The position numbers and the translations under genes are program-made. From positions 558,001-622,000 of the forward strand of contig JAJIRX010000622.1 of assembly GCA_023853785.1 (NCBI GenBank): 64,000 bases of DNA, written 5' to 3'. This document shows, piece after piece, positions 58,602-64,000 of the stretch (positions are counted from its first letter, which is position 1; the number at the start of each line of letters is the position of its first letter). Below the pieces are notes generated by a model. It was not told the DNA's origin, ran no database searches, and was given only the letters and a program-made list of their open reading frames with translations. This DNA comes from Psilocybe azurescens. Lineage: Eukaryota > Basidiomycota > Agaricomycetes > Agaricales > Agrocybaceae.

Positions 58602-60744
58602 TCACACCTCAACTTTGGACCCGGTGCCGACATTGGCAGAGTTAATCGGTTGGTAGAGAGACGACAGTTCTTCAGCCTCTTCAGCATCCGCCATCTAAGA
58701 ATGTGGTCAGATTATTCAAATATACTTAATCTCTGCATAAAACTACTGACCGCCTTGCTATTGAGGTCGTAGTGGTTGTTGTAAGCCAGCAAGTTAGCCG
58801 TCTTGGCCGCTAGATGAGAGATTCACGGTTAATCGGAATTCTCCATGTTATTTGTGCGATTAATAGCTTACGAATGTCCTTGAGAATGCCTACGTGCGAA
58901 TACGCCCACATGTTCAAGGGGACCTTTGTTTGAATCGAGAGCAAATAAGCCATGAGGCCAGACACATGTGGAGCAGCCTATGCAGTTGATAGTTAAAATC
59001 GGTGCTGGGTTAGATACAATAACCCACCATAGATGTACCTGACATCACTTTGGTAGTTCCACTAAGAAAGGTAGAGTCGACATCTTCCCCTTCATTTTTA
59101 TTTTAGCTCCATGATTGACGGCAGTGTACTATATGGCAGTGCCACTCAACTTACCGGGAGCAAAAACATTGACGACCTGTCCAAAGTTCGACATGGCCCA
59201 CTTCTTGTCTCGAATGTTGCATGCACCGACAGTTATCGCATAGGGAGAGCGAGCAGGGCTGACACTTTTAGCGTCTATGTTGCTATTTCCAGCAGCAGCA
59301 ATAACGGGAATAAGCGCGTTGAAGAGCTGTGAGAACACAAGAATCAGATACACTCCTATTGTGCCTGAACGAAGATCCAGACCTTCTTCACCGAGTCGTC
59401 GACAGCGTCTGATGAAGGACCTCCGAGGCTCATGTTGATCACACTTGGCCTTTTGGTATTCTTGACGTTTTGCAGGATCCAATCCAAACCTTTAATGCTG
59501 ACATATCGAGACAACTCAGATCGAGCCGATGCATGAGCAGAGAGACGTGGACTAACAGATCAGATGCGTTATAAGAGCTAGAAAAGCTAGATGAGTGCCA
59601 ACAGAGGTTAACTTCCTTACGAGACATACTCTTGCTCCATGACCTTTACGGCAATGGCTTTCGCATGCTTAGCTACTCCCCTAAGTAAAACCACGATCAG
59701 CATTTTGAGGGCCGGCAGACCATTACACGGCTGAAGATAGCTCACAATTGCTTGGACATGGCAGTTCCTGCGACATGCGTTCCGTGACTGGAAATGTCAA
59801 ACGGTTGGCATCAAAGGAAGCTTCTTCGGAGCTCAGTTTAATGCTGGGGAAGCGGTACTGACCCGTTAAGATCTCTCTTATCCTATACAAAATGAGAGTT
59901 TAGATGTAAAGATAAATAATTGATTCGATCGCTATTGATTTACCGTTCCCGCAAACGTTGCACCCCATGTTGCGCGATTCTCAAAAGCAGGCTGTCGAAG
60001 AATGTACAATGTCAGGACAGGAGCACGAAAAATACAGGCAGGGTTACATGGGATAGTTCGATGCCTATAAGGAATGAATATTTCGGTCAGCATCGGTTCA
60101 CGTCCAGAAAATCATTGCATTAAATACACAAATAAACACACCTGAATCTGTATACACCGACGCATGGCATCGGCCGCACGCAGTTAGCGTAAGTAGATCA
60201 GATAATTGCGATCCATCTCATCTCACCGACGATATAAATATCCACACCAGATCCCCCCGCCCGATCCCAGTGATAGAAAAATTTGTTGGGTGTAGGTTTA
60301 TCGCTCACAGGTAACGGCGCGATCCTGCTTAATCTTGCACAGCCCCAGGTCGCATCGTTCCTATAATCATAAAGCTCTAGTAAGCCTAAGATCGCCCCAG
60401 ACAAAACTCCAGGGAAACGCACTGATAATCAAACGAAGATCCAACAGAGTCTTTCTCGACGTATTCGATATCGGGATGCGCCTTCAAGGTCTCGATATCA
60501 CTCTCCCTGAACTTGCCTAGATCACAATAAAAAGTGAGCCCTAGCTCAAAGCATGGCCGAGAGACGCAGCTCCAGAAGAATTATAACGACTCACCAGCGA
60601 ACCCGTTCAAAACATGTTCATACTCAACGATATCCGAGGAATTGGCCCTGATGTTAGTCTCTGGCAAGCTCAGAAAATTTTGCCTGGATACGCCTTCGCG
60701 AAGTACCACGATGTAGGTTTGTGTAGCAGCAGCGGTGGTCGACA
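58602..60744 (-). CDS. Subtilisin-like serine protease (S8) with I9 propeptide, no signal peptide
   Basis: Start MSTTAAATQTYIVVLREGVS (60744), an I9 propeptide (EYEHVLNGFAGKFRESDIE, HPDIEYVEKDS), then NDATWGCARLSRIAPLP. The catalytic Asp lies in VDIYIVDSG, where DSG is completed by a six-base exon (ATTCAG, near 60139). Catalytic His: GHGTHVAGTAMS (about 59800). WILQNVKNTKRPSVINMSLG, then the oxyanion Asn in VIAAAGNSNIDA. YAITVGACNIRDKKWAMSNF follows, and the catalytic Ser in VMSGTSM (about 59040) with AAPHVSGLMAYLLS. At least 14 exons, ending at 58602. All catalytic residues are present. Absence of a hydrophobic leader points to an intracellular (cytosolic or vacuolar) protease of the cerevisin-like kind. 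Confidence 0.88.
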
Positions 60745-60887
60745 TCTTTACAGCGATACGACAGTTAAAGTCAAAGGAACTTGGGTATCGAGAGAGAGAG
60801 AGCGGACGATCAATAAATACATACTCTCCCCTGATATACTTAGATAGGGATCAGATTAGGAAACGGAATAGAAGCCTGTCTATTGTA

Positions 60888-61585
60888 GACCTGGAATTAT
60901 TCAGTCATTTGAATGGAAAGATCGTGCGATGGACATCCACAGCCTCGTTTATAACGTGTACTATGTGAATATACCTCGTCAGACGGCCTTCTGAAAGATA
61001 ATAACGGCTTGTATGCCAGTGTTTGAGCAGCATGCTTGCGACTGCCGGATCCATAATCAATAAATGACCCTGTGAACATCTCGAGTTGAGGTCTTCAATT
61101 GAACACTGGCAGGCAATTGTCCATTGACAGACATGGGAACTTGGATATATGCAAGTCAAAATATAGGTTCAAATCATCGTTTTGAATGGCATCCTCACGC
61201 ATAGATTTTTGGACGTCAAGTGAAAGTACTGTCGATTGGTAAATTTGGTATTATAGTGCTTGTCTTGCTTGGTGTCAATCCGAAGCACCCGAATTACCTT
61301 TACAAGGAATGCTGTAAGTTTGAGGACGAAATAAAAGTTGTCAATAATGCACCAAAATATCCATCCCTGCATGTCAAACACTTCAGCTCATGCGATTGTC
61401 GATAATGGTGGCGATGAACGAGCTCAGCAATCTTCGGTGTTGATAACAGGGTCAGTTCCCAAAATAACGTCACCGACTTCGATTCTCCGGAGCCTGAGAA
61501 TTCCGTTTTCTAACAGGCACAAACAGGTAAAGCTGCTCATCTCGCTGAGCGGGCCCGGCACGATGAATATAGCATTAGCTACACT
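60888..61585 (+). repeat. Dispersed ~710-bp repeat, copy 2
   Basis: Same orientation as 14454-15168 and similar along its length. This copy lies 144 bp upstream of the subtilase start (which is on the opposite strand), so it forms part of that gene's 5' flank. Confidence 0.9.
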
Positions 61586-62069
61586 ATACGTATATATCAA
61601 GGTGCAAGAATTATTGCCATTTTTCGTTCTTTAAGCATTGCTCCAGCTCCGACTCTAGTAAGTCGCTAGCATCAAGTTCTACAAACTAAAGAACAATTGC
61701 CCCGTTTCTTCGGTCGGATGACATCAATGGTTCCTTCAGAGCGTGATTTGGCAATTGGTCAGAATTGGTGTTCTGAAATTAACATTGAGGTCTTCCAGTA
61801 CCATGAGTATGATATAGGCTCGCCGGCGATGAATCGAAAGTAACAGTAATATTAATATTTGGAGTGTGTCTTCGTGACACGAATACTAATGTAATATTGA
61901 TTGCAACTTAAGGTAATAGTAGTCTGTGATTGTTAAGAAATTCTGCTTGTAGAGTCACTAGCTAGTTGTCTTGCCAATGATTATCTAGAATCACAATTTC
62001 CCTACCTTACGGTATTTGGCTGGGTGTCTGAACGGTGAAATTTTTCGCGAGCTTTCCTGACTGGGACCC
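61586..62069. other. 3' flank of the FHA-kinase gene
   Basis: No gene or repeat recognised. Sequence is AT-rich. Confidence 0.4.
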
Positions 62070-64000
62070 TTAAAGGTGTGAAGGGCATATACGGCCAGGT
62101 GAGGTAGCGTACCCTCCACTGCTGGAGCGCCGTGACGCGAATGATGCTGGCATCGCCAAGACAGACTTTAGTCCAGGGGTACAAACCTGCCTGTGCTGAG
62201 CCTCGTTGCTTACGTGTCCGGTAACAGATGGGGATCGGTAGTCTGGAGGACTCGGCGCGTCAAGATTAGCAAAGTAATACTCGTCCAAAGAATTGTCACA
62301 TTTCCGGGACTCTGAGCAGAGGTTTGGAAGTAATCGAGCAGGAGAGGGGGTACAGGGAGTTGGAGGATAGGACAGGTGAGGATCTACGGAACAGCCAGAG
62401 CCAAATGTTAGATTACAAGGGTGTTGAGAGCACGCGTCAGTCGACTTCTGGTCAAGATACTCAACCCTAAAATCTGCTGAGATCCTTTCTTCAGTAGCTT
62501 GTAGCCATGGATGCTCCAACGCATCCGTTAGCGATAAACGTTCTACCAACCAGTCGACTTTGAGAAGATCCTGCGTAAACTCTTTTGCTAAATTCCATCG
62601 TCAGATTCCTGTATATTTGCATCGGCGAAGGACATACCCATTTCAGATATACGAGTCTGCTCTACTCGTATTTTGAGAGGGGGAGGAGTCAAGCTCCCAT
62701 TTCTTTGAAAAGTGTGGCATTGTGTTTCCTGTGAGCCTGGGAATATTTTTAAACAACCTCCAATAGAAAGACGGCGAAGTGCATTTACATCTGAAATACT
62801 ATGACACCGACGCCCCAGCTGTCCGCCAGATGGTCGTGTGGATTGCACGCATATACTTCCGGTGCCATGTATCCAATGGTTCCACATGATATCTATGTGC
62901 GTATAATGAGTTTACCTTTCTCTCATGCCAGATGTATATAACTTACAGCGCTTTGCAGAGTCCAACCAGGCTTTAGGATGGCGGCAATACCAAAGTCCGT
63001 AATTTTTACCATAAGTGGATTTTTGGAAGAAATAAGGATATTCTGCCCATATTTTAGCATTGTGAAGGGTAAAGGAATCATTGGATGTACCTCCGGCTTG
63101 AGATCATAATGAATCATATTAAATGAATGAACATGCTAAGTCGAATATTAGAAGGACTGATATGCCACCATAGACACAAACGCACCTTCATCCCATCGCA
63201 TATTTGGCATGCAATGGTCTTCGCCTCATTTTCCGCTGTTTTGGGAGAACGAAAGTGAGCAAGTAAGTAGTCGAACATATTGCGGGGGGAACTAACATAG
63301 CCCGTGTGTAGAGTTAGTGTTCGTCTCCTTTTTCCTATCCATTAGATATGAGAATAGATCACCCTCATTCACCATAGGCATTACAATATCTGAATAAATG
63401 ATATGAGTCGCTGTTAGCTTAACACAACTGGGAAGGCACATACCGATGACTTCAAGTTGAGTTTGAACGAAGAACTCTTCTATATTGCATATATGCTTGT
63501 GATTCAGATCTTTTAAAATAAGTAAGTTGGAAACTTCATATGTTTCTAAGCTGATCTCTCCTGGCGTTAGCCTCTTTACTGCCTTGCTAGTGCCCTCAGA
63601 CACTGCACGACTGACAACCCCGAATGTACCTCTACCCAAAATGCCATGCATTTCGTAGCGTTGGTGAAGTCTCGATGCGGGCTGCAGGTGCGCTGTTTGA
63701 TAATAGGTATATGCTATTTTAACATCTGATTAGCTTCACACACGAATTACCAACTTTGGTCTGATAGAAGAAATACTCACTGTGTTCCCCATTCAAAGCG
63801 CCAAAATGAACTGTATCTCCATGGCGAAGAATCGTGTCGGTATCACCATCGATGAGCGTATCGTTTATCTAAGCGCAAGTTAAAGCGTAAAAGACATGAA
63901 ATGTAAGAAAAATATCCGCACCCAGGTTCTGGCAGACGTGTGTTGCGGAGTTCGAACAAAACCACACTATCCTCAGCCTCTCGACCGTCCCAAGCAATGG
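62070..64000 (-). CDS. FHA-domain Ser/Thr protein kinase, Rad53/CHK2-like (5' part beyond window)
   Basis: The window edge cuts the gene inside the FHA domain; visible parts are VVLFELRNTRLP and INDTLIDGDTDTILRHGDTV. The kinase domain follows: glycine loop MHGILGRGTFGVVSRAV, Lys in SKAVKRLTPGE, KDLNHKHICNIEEFF, MPMVNEGDLFSYLMD, catalytic loop MIHYDLKPE (HYD for HRD), KITDFGIA (DFG), CGTIGYMAPEVYA and DHLADSWGVGVIVFQ. Then, after an uncertain stretch at 62590-62790 with a possible frame break after VFQM, it reads AKEFTQDLL, LSLTDALEHPWLQATEE, and a Ser/Pro-rich tail to 62070. FHA plus CAMK-type kinase suggests a DNA-damage checkpoint kinase, but such genes are multiplied and often degenerate in mushrooms. 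Confidence 0.75.

Overview
The window reads as the nuclear genome of a basidiomycete mushroom (Agaricomycetes). Genes are cut by many short GT..AG introns (about 50-90 bp). There are single-copy eukaryotic genes: a DENND6-like protein, a CPSF6-like RRM protein, a DUF4604/KIAA1143-like protein, a subtilase and an FHA-domain kinase. Families that multiply in mushroom genomes are also present: a DUF6698-type protein, an Spt5-like KOW protein and a DIRS-like tyrosine-recombinase retroelement. No tRNA, rRNA or CRISPR was seen. Most calls are spliced reconstructions made by eye. Exon coordinates are exact only where stated.

Layout. 1-6026: a 6-kb element with ~520-bp terminal inverted repeats that carries four small spliced genes and no transposase I can recognise. 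6.2-8.8 kb: an Spt5-like (NGN/KOW) gene with frame breaks. 8.8-15.9 kb: gene-poor, with short repeats, an inverted relic of the secreted-protein gene at 28 kb, a 16-bp minisatellite and one copy of a ~710-bp dispersed repeat. 15.9-18.3 kb: type-B carboxylesterase. 18.9-22 kb: rearranged duplicate pieces of the DENND6 locus. 22.2-27.3 kb: DIRS-like retroelement on the minus strand. 28.2-29.1 kb: a secreted protein built of three exon-duplicated modules. 29.75-34.8 kb: DENND6-like gene on the minus strand, with an inverted copy of its own 5' end just beyond its 3' end. 36.5-40.6 kb: a C2H2-like gene, an unknown spliced gene and a diverged RPS24-like gene. 41-42.9 kb: two neighbouring non-autonomous DNA transposons, each with its own 9-bp target duplication. 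44-46 kb: two related HPG/CC/GC zinc-site genes. 46.8-53.6 kb: four tandem members of a family I do not recognise. 54.2-64 kb: DUF4604, CPSF6-like, subtilase and FHA-kinase genes.

Two themes run through the window. First, local duplication: direct, inverted, partial and tandem copies involve DENND6, the secreted protein, the zinc-site pair, the four-gene array and the two small transposons. Second, many otherwise well-preserved reading frames are broken by a one-base change, usually at a homopolymer. Either many genes are freshly decaying or the assembly shortens homopolymers; I think the second is at least part of the answer, so 'pseudogene' calls resting on one such break are given with caution.
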